Shown: piece after piece, positions 16,612 to 25,703 of the stretch | Position numbering within the stretch: the first letter of the stretch is position 1 | Layout of the letters: the number at the start of each line of letters is the position of its first letter | Assembly: GCA_023229685.1 (NCBI GenBank) | Contig: JALNYT010000008.1 | Location: 75,051 to 139,050 of the forward strand | From: Sulfuritalea sp. | Lineage (GTDB): Bacteria > Pseudomonadota > Gammaproteobacteria > Burkholderiales > Rhodocyclaceae | Length of the DNA: 64,000 nucleotides | Reading direction: 5' to 3' | The notes under the pieces: model-generated | What the model was told of the DNA's origin: nothing | Databases searched by the model: none | What the model saw: the letters and a program-made list of their open reading frames with translations, nothing else | Translations under genes and position numbers: made by a program

Positions 16612-16747
16612 GTCATCTCCAGGGCGGCGAGTCGGGCACGAAGGTTCGCACAGCCACGGCCAATAGCCGGAATCGCTGCGAACCTGACGGAGGAGGAGCG
16701 GGCCATTACTGATCGGTTAAGTCTGTGTCGTCGAAGGAGGTGCCGAA

Positions 16748-16939
16748 ATGATTGTGACTACGAAACTGGCAGACGTCGAATTAGTAAAATGCGAGGCTTG
16801 CCTTAAGGAAGTACCGAAGTCCGGGGCGCAAAACGCGGAAGCGTGGGACTACGTAGCCTATTTTTGCGGCCAGGAATGCTACGAGGAGTGGGAAGCAGAA
16901 CAGATGAAGGAAAGGACGCAGGAGGCCGGGGAGCCATAG
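16748..16939 (+). CDS. DUF3330-type small zinc-binding protein
   Basis: A 63-aa protein with a strong Shine-Dalgarno (GGAGGTG). Its pattern is CEACLKEVP ... VAYFCGQECYEEW, so two Cys pairs could bind one metal ion in a TRASH-like fold. DUF3330 proteins are often seen with heavy-metal resistance or mobile genes; no such genes are adjacent here. The C terminus is charged (EAEQMKERTQEAGEP). Confidence 0.7.
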   Translation: MIVTTKLADVELVKCEACLKEVPKSGAQNAEAWDYVAYFCGQECYEEWEAEQMKERTQEAGEP

Positions 16940-17040
16940 TCGCTGATCAGTCGGCGCTGTATGAGCGACCGCTTCGGCCACGCAAGAGTCGTTGAGTCTT
17001 TTTGGAAGCAGCCGCTCAAGAACGAAACCTTGCTCGCGCC

Positions 17041-17325
17041 AGGCGACAATGAGACCGCCCAGAAGTCATCAGGAATGGGTGCTAAGTCTCCGGCGACTTG
17101 TCCAGACATGATCTCCGCTGTAACAAAGCCTTCCCCGTCCTCATAGGCCATGCGCGCCAATAGTTGTCCGTGACCGTCGGTGATTTGAGTTTCTCCGAGA
17201 CAACGCGAAGCGTAGGGCTTCACCTCGTTGCCGGGTGTCATACCTTGAAAGTCACCGGCGTACGATGCATGTACGACCGGCAATCCCAGCCTTCGTGCCA
17301 ATTGGGCGGGCGCGTCTCTGAGCAT
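17041..17325 (-). pseudogene. Fragment of a carbon-nitrogen hydrolase (nitrilase superfamily)
   Basis: About 95 codons resemble only the C-terminal part of a nitrilase-superfamily enzyme: ARRLGLPVVHASYAGDF, then YASRCLGETQITDGHG and RMAYEDGEGFVTAEI. The N-terminal region with the catalytic Glu-Lys-Cys is absent upstream, and the frame then runs into unrelated sequence. It is therefore a decayed remnant. Confidence 0.55.
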
Positions 17326-17583
17326 TTTGGTGAAAATGGCAGGGGTCCTTCACCCCTCACCCGATCGACGATCGTCGATTCTGGATCGATCTATGAGATC
17401 AAGTTTTTCTAAGCCGACGTTGCGATACACGCCAGCAGAGTTTTTCAACAGAATCGGCCGACAACCGAAATTGATCTCTTCAAGTTTATTGCCAGAAAGC
17501 GGCCATCGAAATTCTGGTGCTCCGAAGGTAAAGGCGACAGTCAGGATCTATAGTCGCAGTTTTTCAAATTTCAGGCGCCGGCC

Positions 17584-17721
17584 ATGCAGGACATTATGGG
17601 CTCCTACGTCGAGCAGAGTCAGAAGCTGTTTCAGCAAATGCAGGAGATCAGGCAGGAACAAACACACCAGATGCTCTCCGGCAGCTTCGTCAATCCCGAT
17701 GAACGGGCAGGGAAGAAGTAA
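17584..17721 (+). pseudogene. Possible 3' fragment of phaR-like gene
   Basis: A 45-codon frame encodes MQDIMGSYVEQSQKLFQQMQ followed by a Gln/Glu-rich end (RQEQTHQML ... NPDERAGKK). This resembles the C-terminal helix of PhaR-type polyhydroxyalkanoate regulators or phasin-like proteins. No N-terminal domain is found upstream in any frame, so a remnant is likely. The match is from memory and weak. Confidence 0.35.
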
Positions 17722-17925
17722 CGCGACGCAAAATCTAGCCATCGGTATTAAAAGGTCGCCTGCCACCCATCTTGGACTTCAAAAACCGATCGAGCCCTGG
17801 TATTCCACGAACGCTGTGATGCGACAGCGTGTGCGGCGGCATCTTCTTGGCACGGTTCGATCCGGTTCTGCCTATTCAGGAGATTGGCATTGCGAATTTC
17901 TTGTCATGTACTACCCTAAAAACAG

Positions 17926-17943
17926 TATGGGGATATTCCCATA
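17926..17943. promoter_or_regulatory. Near-perfect palindrome upstream of the cytochrome gene
   Basis: TATGGGGATATTCCCATA has six-base arms TATGGG/CCCATA around a six-base centre, 108 bp before the cytochrome start, preceded by TACCCTAAAAACAG. The dyad suggests an operator for a dimeric regulator or an activator site; the regulator is unknown. Confidence 0.4.
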
Positions 17944-18051
17944 TTGAATTGCAGGCGGGACTGGGTATCCGCTGCGAAGGTCTGTTGCCGATGCGTTCTG
18001 CGAAGTGGCGCGTTTCCAGTTTGTCTAGCTTGCACTGGAAGGAGGCGTGCG

Positions 18052-19125
18052 ATGAAAAATCTGGTGAATGTCAATAGCTCTTCGCTCTCGCGTATGTCGA
18101 AGGGGTTGCCAGCAGGAGTTGCGCTTGCCGCCGCGCTGCTCGTTCCCGAAATGGCGGTTGCCCAAGGTCCGGGGTTGAGTGGTAAGCAGGTGGTAGACGC
18201 GGTTTGTTCCAATTGTCACGCCAAGGGCACCGAAGGCGCGCCGAGAATTGGCGATGCGGCGGCTTGGAAACCGAGGGCCGCGCAGGGTCTGACGAGTCTC
18301 AGTCTGCACGCGCTCCAGGGCCTGCGGAAAATGCCGCCACACGGAGGTAATCCGGGTCTGTCGGACGGGGATATCAAGCGAGCCATCACCTACATGGTTA
18401 ATCAATCCGGGGGCCACTGGACTGAACCGGTAGAAGTCGCGACAGCGTTTCGTGATCGCTCCGGCGAACAAATCGTTAAAGCGCAGTGTATCAAGTGCCA
18501 CGAGAGTGGCGTTGAAGGAGCCCCGAGAATCGGCGACTTGGCTGCCTGGGGACCGCGATTTTCACACGGTACGGACTTTCTGGTTCGTTCCGCGATCAAA
18601 GGGCATGGAGCGATGCCTCCCCGTGGCGGCATGGCCGATTTGACCGATTCCGAAATACGCCTTGCGGCACTCTACATGTTCAACAGAGGCGTCGTGCCGA
18701 ACGGCGGGCCTCCTGTGGCGAAGGCCAACAGCGAAGACCGCAACCACAAGGTAGTCGAAGGAATGGATGTCTATCTCGGCATCGTATCGGCGGAGTCAAT
18801 CCGGGTCAGGCATCTGACCGAGGACAAACAGGGGGCGATGAGCGGAGAGATTCCCCGCGGCAAAGGTTATTACCATGTCAATATTTCGCTGCTCGACAGA
18901 CAGACCGGTGCCGAGATCAAGGACGCAAAGATTGAGCTGAGCGTCGAAGATCCGGTAATGGGCGAACAGACGAAGAAGCTCAATTCAATCTCGTTCAATA
19001 GTGCGGCGAGCTACGGCAATTACTTCAGCATGCCGGAAAGTTACACGTACAAGATCACGGCCGTAATCCACAGGGCCGGCCAGTCCAACGGAACGAAGGC
19101 GAAGTTCGACTTCCGGCCAAATTAG
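18052..19125 (+). CDS. Exported diheme cytochrome c with an extra C-terminal domain
   Basis: A 357-aa protein with an N-terminal signal peptide (GLPAGVALAAALLVPEMAVAQ). Two tandem cytochrome c5-like domains follow, each with CxxCH (CSNCH near residue 56, CIKCH near 146), GAPRIGD and an axial Met region (KMPPHGG; AMPPRGG). From about residue 250 comes a beta-rich domain (YHVNISLLDRQTGAEIKDA) without heme motifs. The start has AAGGAGG upstream. It is a likely periplasmic electron carrier; partners are not encoded beside it. Confidence 0.85.
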   Translation: MKNLVNVNSSSLSRMSKGLPAGVALAAALLVPEMAVAQGPGLSGKQVVDAVCSNCHAKGTEGAPRIGDAAAWKPRAAQGLTSLSLHALQGLRKMPPHGGNPGLSDGDIKRAITYMVNQSGGHWTEPVEVATAFRDRSGEQIVKAQCIKCHESGVEGAPRIGDLAAWGPRFSHGTDFLVRSAIKGHGAMPPRGGMADLTDSEIRLAALYMFNRGVVPNGGPPVAKANSEDRNHKVVEGMDVYLGIVSAESIRVRHLTEDKQGAMSGEIPRGKGYYHVNISLLDRQTGAEIKDAKIELSVEDPVMGEQTKKLNSISFNSAASYGNYFSMPESYTYKITAVIHRAGQSNGTKAKFDFRPN

Positions 19126-19434
19126 CCTCAAGAATTCCTGGCCCGCTTGGCCTGGGCCATCGTCTGCGGTGGCCTAGTAGAGCAGTTGTCATGCAGAGGT
19201 ATGCCAGAATTTTCCATTCTATGCCTGCTCCCGCCCCCATCCATCGACCGTCCGGCTAACGCTACGTTTCGGCGGTTCAGGCTGCTGTAAGATCCTTGCT
19301 GAACACCGAACTGACTTTGTCACTTCACCTCAACAAGCCACGCCCAATTCGAGCCCAAGCGTAACCGCGTGGATTTGTTCCAGAGGAAATCGCATTGGAT
19401 TATTCTGCCTATGTTTTTAGCGGGGTCAATTGAA

Positions 19435-19800
19435 ATGAAAACGCTGTTATCCACCGGTGTCCTGCTTCTCTCAATCGCTGCCAGCAACACGGCTTTGGCC
19501 CAGAAAGCATTACTCGCGCAAGGACCCCCAACTATTTCCTGCGGCTCATACGCTGAGGCAAGAATAGACGAGGGTACTCTGGGACCGAACTCAATCCGAA
19601 TTGTCTCCTGGGTTCAGGGATACCTGAGCGGATACAACAGCTACGCAAAACAACCGGTTGTCGCCGTTCCTACAATTGCGGGCATTGCCACATTTCTTGA
19701 CAAGTACTGTGCCGACAATCCAATGCACCGTGTGTCCAACGGGATCGACTCGCTTCTTGCAGAACTAGGTGGCTACAAGCAGCCCTACCTGAGCAAGTAA
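19435..19800 (+). CDS. Small exported protein, HdeA/Rap1a-like
   Basis: A 121-aa protein with a clear signal peptide (LLSTGVLLLSIAASNTALAQ). The mature part has two Cys (ISCGSY, KYCADNP) placed to form a disulfide, and the pattern SWVQGYLSGYN ... GIATFLDKYCADNP seen in small periplasmic HdeA- or Rap1a-type proteins. Function is not assigned. The 309 bp upstream show nothing else recognisable. Confidence 0.55.
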   Translation: MKTLLSTGVLLLSIAASNTALAQKALLAQGPPTISCGSYAEARIDEGTLGPNSIRIVSWVQGYLSGYNSYAKQPVVAVPTIAGIATFLDKYCADNPMHRVSNGIDSLLAELGGYKQPYLSK

Positions 19801-19851
19801 GCTGCACACTGCCTTTTGCCGGCCCCACCCCTCATTCGCCAGGCTGCTCGC

Positions 19852-20343
19852 TTAATGACCAGGCAGGCCTCCATGAACCGAGCTGCCTGTCAGGGCTTGG
19901 CCAGAGCCAAATAGCGGGGTTTCCGGCAAAGGTATGAATGGAATGTAGCGAACATAGATGTTGGAGTCCTCGCCCATATCGAGTGGAAGCGATCCCCAGA
20001 TCAGCACTTCGAGCAAGAATCCACCAATGACAACAGCCAAGACTATGGCAACGGAGAAAGGATAACGACGGCTATATATTCCTTCATCGTCCTTGCCGAA
20101 AAACGTCGGAATGACAGCAACAAGAAACGGAAGAAGTATCGCAAGGGCTGACGCAAGAAAGTAAATATATGTGGCGGGAGAGAGTGCCACACGAAGACTA
20201 TTCGACCAGCTGAGGCGATGCATGAACAGGGCAAGGTTGAGGTAGCTGCTCAGCAGGTTGTCAAAGGCGATAACTATTGCTACAAGTACCAACGGGATAA
20301 ACCAAATCAGGTTTGCCCGCATTGTCTTAACTATACCGGTCAT
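19852..20343 (-). CDS. Hypothetical inner-membrane protein
   Basis: A 163-aa protein with about three to four hydrophobic segments (LIWFIPLVLVAIVIAF; YIYFLASALAILLPFLVAVI; FSVAIVLAVVIGGFLLEVLI) and a C-terminal Pro/Gly-rich tail. ATG 20343 (MTGIVKTMRAN) is favoured over a longer frame whose N terminus is unlike a protein. Not recognised. Confidence 0.5.
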   Translation of the reverse strand: MTGIVKTMRANLIWFIPLVLVAIVIAFDNLLSSYLNLALFMHRLSWSNSLRVALSPATYIYFLASALAILLPFLVAVIPTFFGKDDEGIYSRRYPFSVAIVLAVVIGGFLLEVLIWGSLPLDMGEDSNIYVRYIPFIPLPETPLFGSGQALTGSSVHGGLPGH

Positions 20344-20544
20344 CGTTTGCTTCCTTTGATTGCGCCCAGAGCAGCCTGCGAGAGTGCATGATGTTGCTGC
20401 GAAGCTTAGAGCGTAGCGCCTGCACATGGTTCCAGCTCAGCGAAGATAGTCTTTCATCCGCGTACTGTATATTATTCCAGTTACCCATGAAAGCCACTAT
20501 TCAACTCCTCGGCAGGTGTGGCCTTTCCATGATTGGCGCAACCC

Positions 20545-20979
20545 TCAGGCAGGATTGCACTTTCCGATGGCGAGAGCTGGCGTATTTTCTCCCTCTTTCA
20601 GGACGCCGCTGCTGTTATCGTCGCTCCAATAGCCGAGGGGATAGACGTACAGGAACCTGAGCTTCTTGCTGTTGAAACGGAAATCGAAAACTCCGGAGCA
20701 AAAGAGATTGCCGGCATCGTTGAAGTCGCTCTTGCACGTGGCTCCGGGAAAGCGATCCCCGGCCTCCTTGACTTCCCAAGCGTAGGACTTGTGCTTTACG
20801 CGCGTGATGAAGAGTTTTTTCTCGGAGCGGAAATCAACGCTCTTCCATTTCTTCGCGCTCTTGTCGTAAGACAGACCGGTGGTTATATCGGCGACACACA
20901 GGTAGGAGTCCGCCGCGAAAGAGTTCAGGGACATGAGTGCGCCGACAACAGCCGGTAACAAATTTCGCGTCATTTTCAT
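20545..20979 (-). CDS. Hypothetical exported protein
   Basis: A 144-aa protein with signal peptide (RNLLPAVVGALMSLNSFAA) and a mature domain containing four Cys (YLCVADI, ATCKSDF, LFCSGVF, GKCNPA), suggesting two disulfides. It is predicted periplasmic. Not recognised; it is separated from both neighbours and probably monocistronic. Confidence 0.55.
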   Translation of the reverse strand: MKMTRNLLPAVVGALMSLNSFAADSYLCVADITTGLSYDKSAKKWKSVDFRSEKKLFITRVKHKSYAWEVKEAGDRFPGATCKSDFNDAGNLFCSGVFDFRFNSKKLRFLYVYPLGYWSDDNSSGVLKEGENTPALAIGKCNPA

Positions 20980-21181
20980 TATCTCCAGAGCATGTTGATT
21001 TGAATAGCGGGGGGCAGACTATCTGTTGTGAGTCCTGTCAAAAACGATCTTGAAGAACCAAGGCAGTCCGCCGGCATGTATCTGCCAACAAGGGTATGTC
21101 AAGGATGTCGCGACGCACAATTATGCCCGGCATGCATAGAATGAATGGGTTCGGGATTCTCATTTGGTAAGCTCGTGCATC

Positions 21182-22138
21182 ATGCTGAACGGCGGCAATA
21201 CACTTCAGGAGAGCGTTGCTTTGCAGCGCGCGGCGCTGAAGAAAATCATCGAGGAACCGCTGCGTTGCGCGGCGCAGGCCAGTGCGGCCGCCTGGGGCAA
21301 CCGCGCCGGCCTCAATGCCGAGTTGGCCCGCCTGTTCCCGAGCGTGCCCCACTGCCGCTACCTGTACGCCATGAATATCGATGGCGTGCAGATTTCCGAC
21401 AATGTCAGCGCATCCGGGGTCAACGAGGCCGATTTCGGCCGCGACCGCTCGCATCGGCCCTATATGCGCGAATCCCAGCCGGCTGCGGGCTTCCTGCTTT
21501 CGCGCTCCTACATCACCCTGCGTGAACGGCGGCCTGGGCTTACCGCCATCCAGCTGGTGCGCAGCGCTGCCGGTGCGGCCATCGGTTTTCTCGGCGCCGA
21601 TTTCTACCTTCACGACCTGCCGCTTACGCGCGAGCGCTTCGAGGAGAAGAGCCAGTGGCGGCAACTGCGCGGCGATCCGTCGATCCGCAGCCAGGTCTTC
21701 CACCAGACCCGCAGCGAGAGCGAGATGGATCGCCAGCTGAAAACCGTGCTCGGCGTGGTCGAGGAACTGATGCTCGATCATGGCATGTACCACATCATGC
21801 TGCATTTCTCCAGCAGCCGCGCGGTGTATTGGACGCTCGACGATCCCTACCGCTACCGTCTGTTCGACATCCAGGCCCTGGTCGATGCGGATACCTGCCT
21901 CGCCTATCCGAAACATCCCTATCCGGCCGATGCCCTGGTGCCGAAGGAGCGCATTCGCGCCATCCTCGACACGCTGAGTTCGCTGCGTTTCATTGACGAA
22001 ATGTTCTACCTTCGCACCGGCACGCTCAATCTCTTCAACGGCATGGTCGGCCTTACCTTCTCCTGCGACGGTTCCCACTACATGCCCTGGGACGAGTTCC
22101 TCAAGATGGATGTGGCGTTCTGGCTGGGGACGGCCTGA
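21182..22138 (+). CDS. PDC/Cache-type sensor domain protein
   Basis: A 318-aa protein. Residues about 30-165 resemble a PDC/Cache ligand-binding domain: CRYLYAMNIDGVQISDNVS, FGRDRSHRPYMRES, SRSYITLRERRPGLTAIQLV. The C-terminal part carries no kinase, GGDEF or chemoreceptor domain. No signal peptide or membrane span is evident with ATG 21182, which is odd for a Cache protein. Its gene converges on the histidine kinase gene. Confidence 0.6.
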   Translation: MLNGGNTLQESVALQRAALKKIIEEPLRCAAQASAAAWGNRAGLNAELARLFPSVPHCRYLYAMNIDGVQISDNVSASGVNEADFGRDRSHRPYMRESQPAAGFLLSRSYITLRERRPGLTAIQLVRSAAGAAIGFLGADFYLHDLPLTRERFEEKSQWRQLRGDPSIRSQVFHQTRSESEMDRQLKTVLGVVEELMLDHGMYHIMLHFSSSRAVYWTLDDPYRYRLFDIQALVDADTCLAYPKHPYPADALVPKERIRAILDTLSSLRFIDEMFYLRTGTLNLFNGMVGLTFSCDGSHYMPWDEFLKMDVAFWLGTA

Positions 22139-22150
22139 ACCGCGCCACGT

Positions 22151-22181
22151 GCGGCGCCCCATTGCCGGATCATGGGCGCCG
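22151..22181. terminator. Hairpin between convergent genes
   Basis: CGGCGCCCCAT and ATGGGCGCCG form a stem with one bulge in the 80-bp gap between the convergent Cache-protein and kinase genes. There is no clear T-tract on either side, so it is a weak bidirectional terminator candidate. Confidence 0.4.
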
Positions 22182-22218
22182 ACTCGCGCTCAGGGACAAG
22201 AACGGGATGCCGTGGCAG

Positions 22219-24444
22219 TCATCTGGCGGCAGCAAGCGAACCATTGACGGCCTGTTCTTTCATTGAATCGAGCGGCAGAGTCACCACCACCACCGTGCCG
22301 TGCCCCGGCTGGCTGTCGATCTGCATCTCCCCGCCGATCGAACTGAGGCGCTCGCGGATGCTGAACAGTCCGTAGCCGCCGTCCGCGGTGGGCGTCAGGC
22401 TGTGCTTCATGTTGAAGCCAACCCCGGCATCGACGACGGTGATCACCAGCTTGTCGTCATCGGTAAAGACGGACACCTCCGCCGTGTCTACCTCGGCGTG
22501 CTTCGACACATTGATCAGCAGTTCGCGCACGGTACGGAACAGCGAATTGCTTAGCGTTCCGTCCAGCAGCATGGGTTTGCCTTCGTCATAAATGTGCACG
22601 TTCAGGCTGTTACCGCGCAGCATTTCCTCGGCCAGCCACTCCAGCGCGGAAACCAACCCAAACTCCGACAGCACGGGCGGACTCAACTGCATGGAAAACG
22701 AGCGTACCGCGCGATTCGCCTGGTCGACCATGGCCCCGATGTCCTTGAACTGCTGCTTCAGCTCGGCGTCCCATTGGTATTTGTCCTGTAGCTGCAGCGA
22801 CGTGAGTTTGATCTTGATGGCGGCGATGATCTGGCCCAGATCGTCGTGCAGGTCTTGTGCGATCCCGCGCCGTTCCCGCTCCTCCACCTTCGCCAGTTCG
22901 TTGGCCAGTGCGCGCAACTGGGCAGTGCGCTCGACCACCATCTCTTCGAGGTGCAGACGGTGGCGCCGGAGTTCCGCTTCCACCTGCTTGCGTTCGGTAA
23001 TGTCGCGCACATTGGCCATCACCAGCAGCTGTCCTCCCGTTTCGACAAGGGAGGCGTGGACTTCAAGGTCAAGCGGCGTTCCGTCCCTCTTGCGATAGCT
23101 GCGTTCGCCGACCCGGTGAATCTTGGATTGCACGACGTGGTCGACGTTTTCCCGCACCTGTTCCGGGCTTGCCTGCACCAGATCGCCAAGTTTCATGGCG
23201 AGCAATTCGTCGCGTTCGTATCCCAGCAGTTGGCACAGGCTGGGGTTGACCTCGCGGATGCCCAGGTCGTCCGGGTTGAACAGGAGGACGCCGTCGGACG
23301 ACTGCTGCAGCAGGGCGCTGAAGAAATCGCGCTCGATATGGAGTTGCGCCTCGCGCTGTCCGAGAGTCTCCAGCAGCCCGTTGAAGCCACCGATCAGCTG
23401 GCCGATTTCATCATGTCTCGCGACCGGCAAGGGGTTCAACGGCTTGCCTGCGCCGGTCATTTCGTTCAGTTGTCGCGCGGCATTTACCAAGGGTGATAAC
23501 TGGCTTTGCAGCAGCCACCACGAAAGAATACCGGCAACAAGCGTCAACAAAGTCGCCGCGGACGCGATGTGTATTTGCATGTCGTGAATCGGCGCAAAGG
23601 CCTCTGCGGTCGGCAGCAAGGCGATCACGAACCAACCCGCTGCGGGAATGCGGGCGGCCGAGGAAAGGATTTCCACGCCAAGCGAGTTGACGGCAATCCC
23701 CGGTCCATCGAAGCCCTGCATGCGTTGATCAAGAATTGGGTTGACGCCGGGAAGGGGCAGCGCCTGCATTACGCGGTTCTTGTCGGTGGCGGTCACCACC
23801 AGGTTGTACTGCGGGGCGACGACCATGTAACCGCCGCTCTTGCCATAGCCCAGTTCCCCGATGCGGTCGAGGAAATTCGGTTTGGCGAGATTGATCACGC
23901 CGAACAGGGCGCCGATCACCTTGCCGCCGGCATCGCGGATCGGCGTGTTGATGTTGAACAGGGCTTGATGCAGGACTCTTCCCACCACCGGGCGGCCGAT
24001 GACGGTTCTTCCTTCTGTCAGGGCGATATGGGTGGCTTCGTTGCTGGCATAGTTCGTTCCCCGGCGGCCTGCGACGACAGGCGCATCGGCCAGCGCGATG
24101 CCGTCGAGATTCACGGCAACGACGCCGGAATTGAACAAATCCTGAAAAACAGTAATCTTGGCCAGTGTTTGCTGAAGCGCGGCCGGATTGTCCAGTATGG
24201 GCCGATCAATCGAACGGGCAACCTTTTCGAGGGCTTGGGTCCGGTCTACCAGCGCCTGGTTAAGCTCGGCGGCGACATACGACACCGTCGAGGCCTGCTG
24301 GCTGGCGAGCAGGCTTTGCAGGTCGTTGCGCAACATGTAAGTGAGGAAAAACGACAGAGCCCAGATGCCAACGACGAAAATCGCCAGGATGCCCAGCGTG
24401 ATTTTCTGTTTCAGCGAGAGTCGCCACCGGTGCTTTTCAGTCAT
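22219..24444 (-). CDS. NarX-class (HisKA_3) sensor histidine kinase with Cache, HAMP and PAS domains
   Basis: A 741-aa membrane kinase. In order: TM1 (ITLGILAIFVVGIWALSFF), periplasmic Cache domain (about 50-290), TM2 (AATLLTLVAGILSWWLL), HAMP, PAS (DGVLLFNPDDLGIREVNP; PAC to about 500), then the HisKA_3 dimerisation helix with ERERRGIAQDLHDDLGQI, and an ATPase domain with GVGFNMKH and GGYGLFSIRERLSSIGG. It should phosphorylate a NarL/FixJ-type regulator, but none lies beside it. ATG 24444 (MTEKHR) is chosen. Confidence 0.9.
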   Translation of the reverse strand: MTEKHRWRLSLKQKITLGILAIFVVGIWALSFFLTYMLRNDLQSLLASQQASTVSYVAAELNQALVDRTQALEKVARSIDRPILDNPAALQQTLAKITVFQDLFNSGVVAVNLDGIALADAPVVAGRRGTNYASNEATHIALTEGRTVIGRPVVGRVLHQALFNINTPIRDAGGKVIGALFGVINLAKPNFLDRIGELGYGKSGGYMVVAPQYNLVVTATDKNRVMQALPLPGVNPILDQRMQGFDGPGIAVNSLGVEILSSAARIPAAGWFVIALLPTAEAFAPIHDMQIHIASAATLLTLVAGILSWWLLQSQLSPLVNAARQLNEMTGAGKPLNPLPVARHDEIGQLIGGFNGLLETLGQREAQLHIERDFFSALLQQSSDGVLLFNPDDLGIREVNPSLCQLLGYERDELLAMKLGDLVQASPEQVRENVDHVVQSKIHRVGERSYRKRDGTPLDLEVHASLVETGGQLLVMANVRDITERKQVEAELRRHRLHLEEMVVERTAQLRALANELAKVEERERRGIAQDLHDDLGQIIAAIKIKLTSLQLQDKYQWDAELKQQFKDIGAMVDQANRAVRSFSMQLSPPVLSEFGLVSALEWLAEEMLRGNSLNVHIYDEGKPMLLDGTLSNSLFRTVRELLINVSKHAEVDTAEVSVFTDDDKLVITVVDAGVGFNMKHSLTPTADGGYGLFSIRERLSSIGGEMQIDSQPGHGTVVVVTLPLDSMKEQAVNGSLAAAR

Positions 24445-24532
24445 TTGCAGGGGGGCACCAAGGGTGGGCACGACGGTGACTATATACCTGTCTGCGCCGG
24501 TGCGGACAGGCGCGGAACATCAGGCGCGAGTG

Positions 24533-25666
24533 CTAGACGATGTCCATGTCGGTCTTGTCGCCCAAGTCCTTGGGCTGCCGGCCGCCGGGATTGAGCTTGA
24601 TGCGCAGACGCACGTCATTGTGCGAATCGGCGAAGCGCAGCGCGTCCTCGTAGCTGACGACGTTGGCCTGGTAGAGGTCGAACAGCGCCTTGTCGAAGGT
24701 CTGCATGCCGAGCTCGACCGACCGCGCCATCAGCTCCTTGATTTCATGTACCTCGCCCTTGAAGATATGGTCCTTGATCAGCGGCGAGTCGAGCATGATC
24801 TCGAACGCGGCGACGCGTCCCCTGCCATCCTCGCGCGGCACCAGACGCTGCGACAGGAAGGCGCGCACGTTGAGCGAGAGGTCCATCAGCAGCTGCTGGC
24901 GGCGCTCGTCGGGAAACAGATTGATGATGCGGTCGAGCGCCTGGTTGGTGCTGTTCGCATGCAGCGTGGCAAGACACAGGTGGCCGGTCTCGGCGAACGC
25001 GATGGCGTGCTCCATGGTCTCGCGGTCGCGGATCTCGCCGATCAGGATCACGTCGGGCGCCTGCCGCAGCGTGTTCTTGAGCGCCACCTCCCATGACTCG
25101 GTGGTGACGCCCACCTCGCGCTGGGTGACGATGCAGTTGCGGTGCTCATGCACGAATTCCACCGGATCTTCGATGGTGATGATGTGGCCATGGCTGTTTT
25201 CATTGCGGTAGCCGATCATGGCCGCGAGGCTGGTCGATTTGCCGGAGCCGGTGCCGCCCACCACCATGACGAGGCCGCGCTCGGACATCGCCACATCGCG
25301 CAGGATGGGTGGCAGACCCAGCTCCTCCATGGTCGGTATCTTCGTGTTGATGGTTCGCATGACCAGTCCGACGCCGTTCTGGTCGACGTAGACACTGGCC
25401 CGGAAGCGGCCGATGCCGGCCGGCGCGATCGCGAAGTTGCACTCCTTGGTTGCTTCGAACGCCGCGATTTGCTTGTCGTTCATCACCGCCCGGGCAAATG
25501 TCCTGGTGTGCATCTCGGTGAGTACCTGGTCGGAGATGGGCGTCAACTTGCCGTCGATCTTCAGCGCGGGTGGAAAGCCAACGCTGATGAACAGATCAGA
25601 GGCCTTGCGGCTGACCATCGTCTGCAGCATGTGGTGAATCACTTCGATCGGGTTGTCGTTGGACAT
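24533..25666 (-). CDS. pilU: Type IV pilus retraction ATPase, PilU-like
   Basis: A 377-aa hexameric ATPase for pilus retraction. It has Walker A GGTGSGKST, an Asp box in IITIEDPVEF, VGVTTESWEVALKN, Walker B region APDVILIGEIRDRETM and the His box HLCLATLHANS. The sequence NSHGHIITIEDPVEFVHEH and the long C terminus favour PilU over PilT. pilT is not in the window and no other pilus gene is adjacent. Confidence 0.88.
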   Translation of the reverse strand: MSNDNPIEVIHHMLQTMVSRKASDLFISVGFPPALKIDGKLTPISDQVLTEMHTRTFARAVMNDKQIAAFEATKECNFAIAPAGIGRFRASVYVDQNGVGLVMRTINTKIPTMEELGLPPILRDVAMSERGLVMVVGGTGSGKSTSLAAMIGYRNENSHGHIITIEDPVEFVHEHRNCIVTQREVGVTTESWEVALKNTLRQAPDVILIGEIRDRETMEHAIAFAETGHLCLATLHANSTNQALDRIINLFPDERRQQLLMDLSLNVRAFLSQRLVPREDGRGRVAAFEIMLDSPLIKDHIFKGEVHEIKELMARSVELGMQTFDKALFDLYQANVVSYEDALRFADSHNDVRLRIKLNPGGRQPKDLGDKTDMDIV

Positions 25667-25703
25667 GGGCTTGGTCCTCGATTTAGTGAAGCTCGGCCAG
25701 TAT

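Noticed and set aside
17327..17947. 206-codon plus-strand frame
   Set aside because: Ser/Arg-rich composition with no ribosome site; it overlaps fragments in other frames and looks non-coding.
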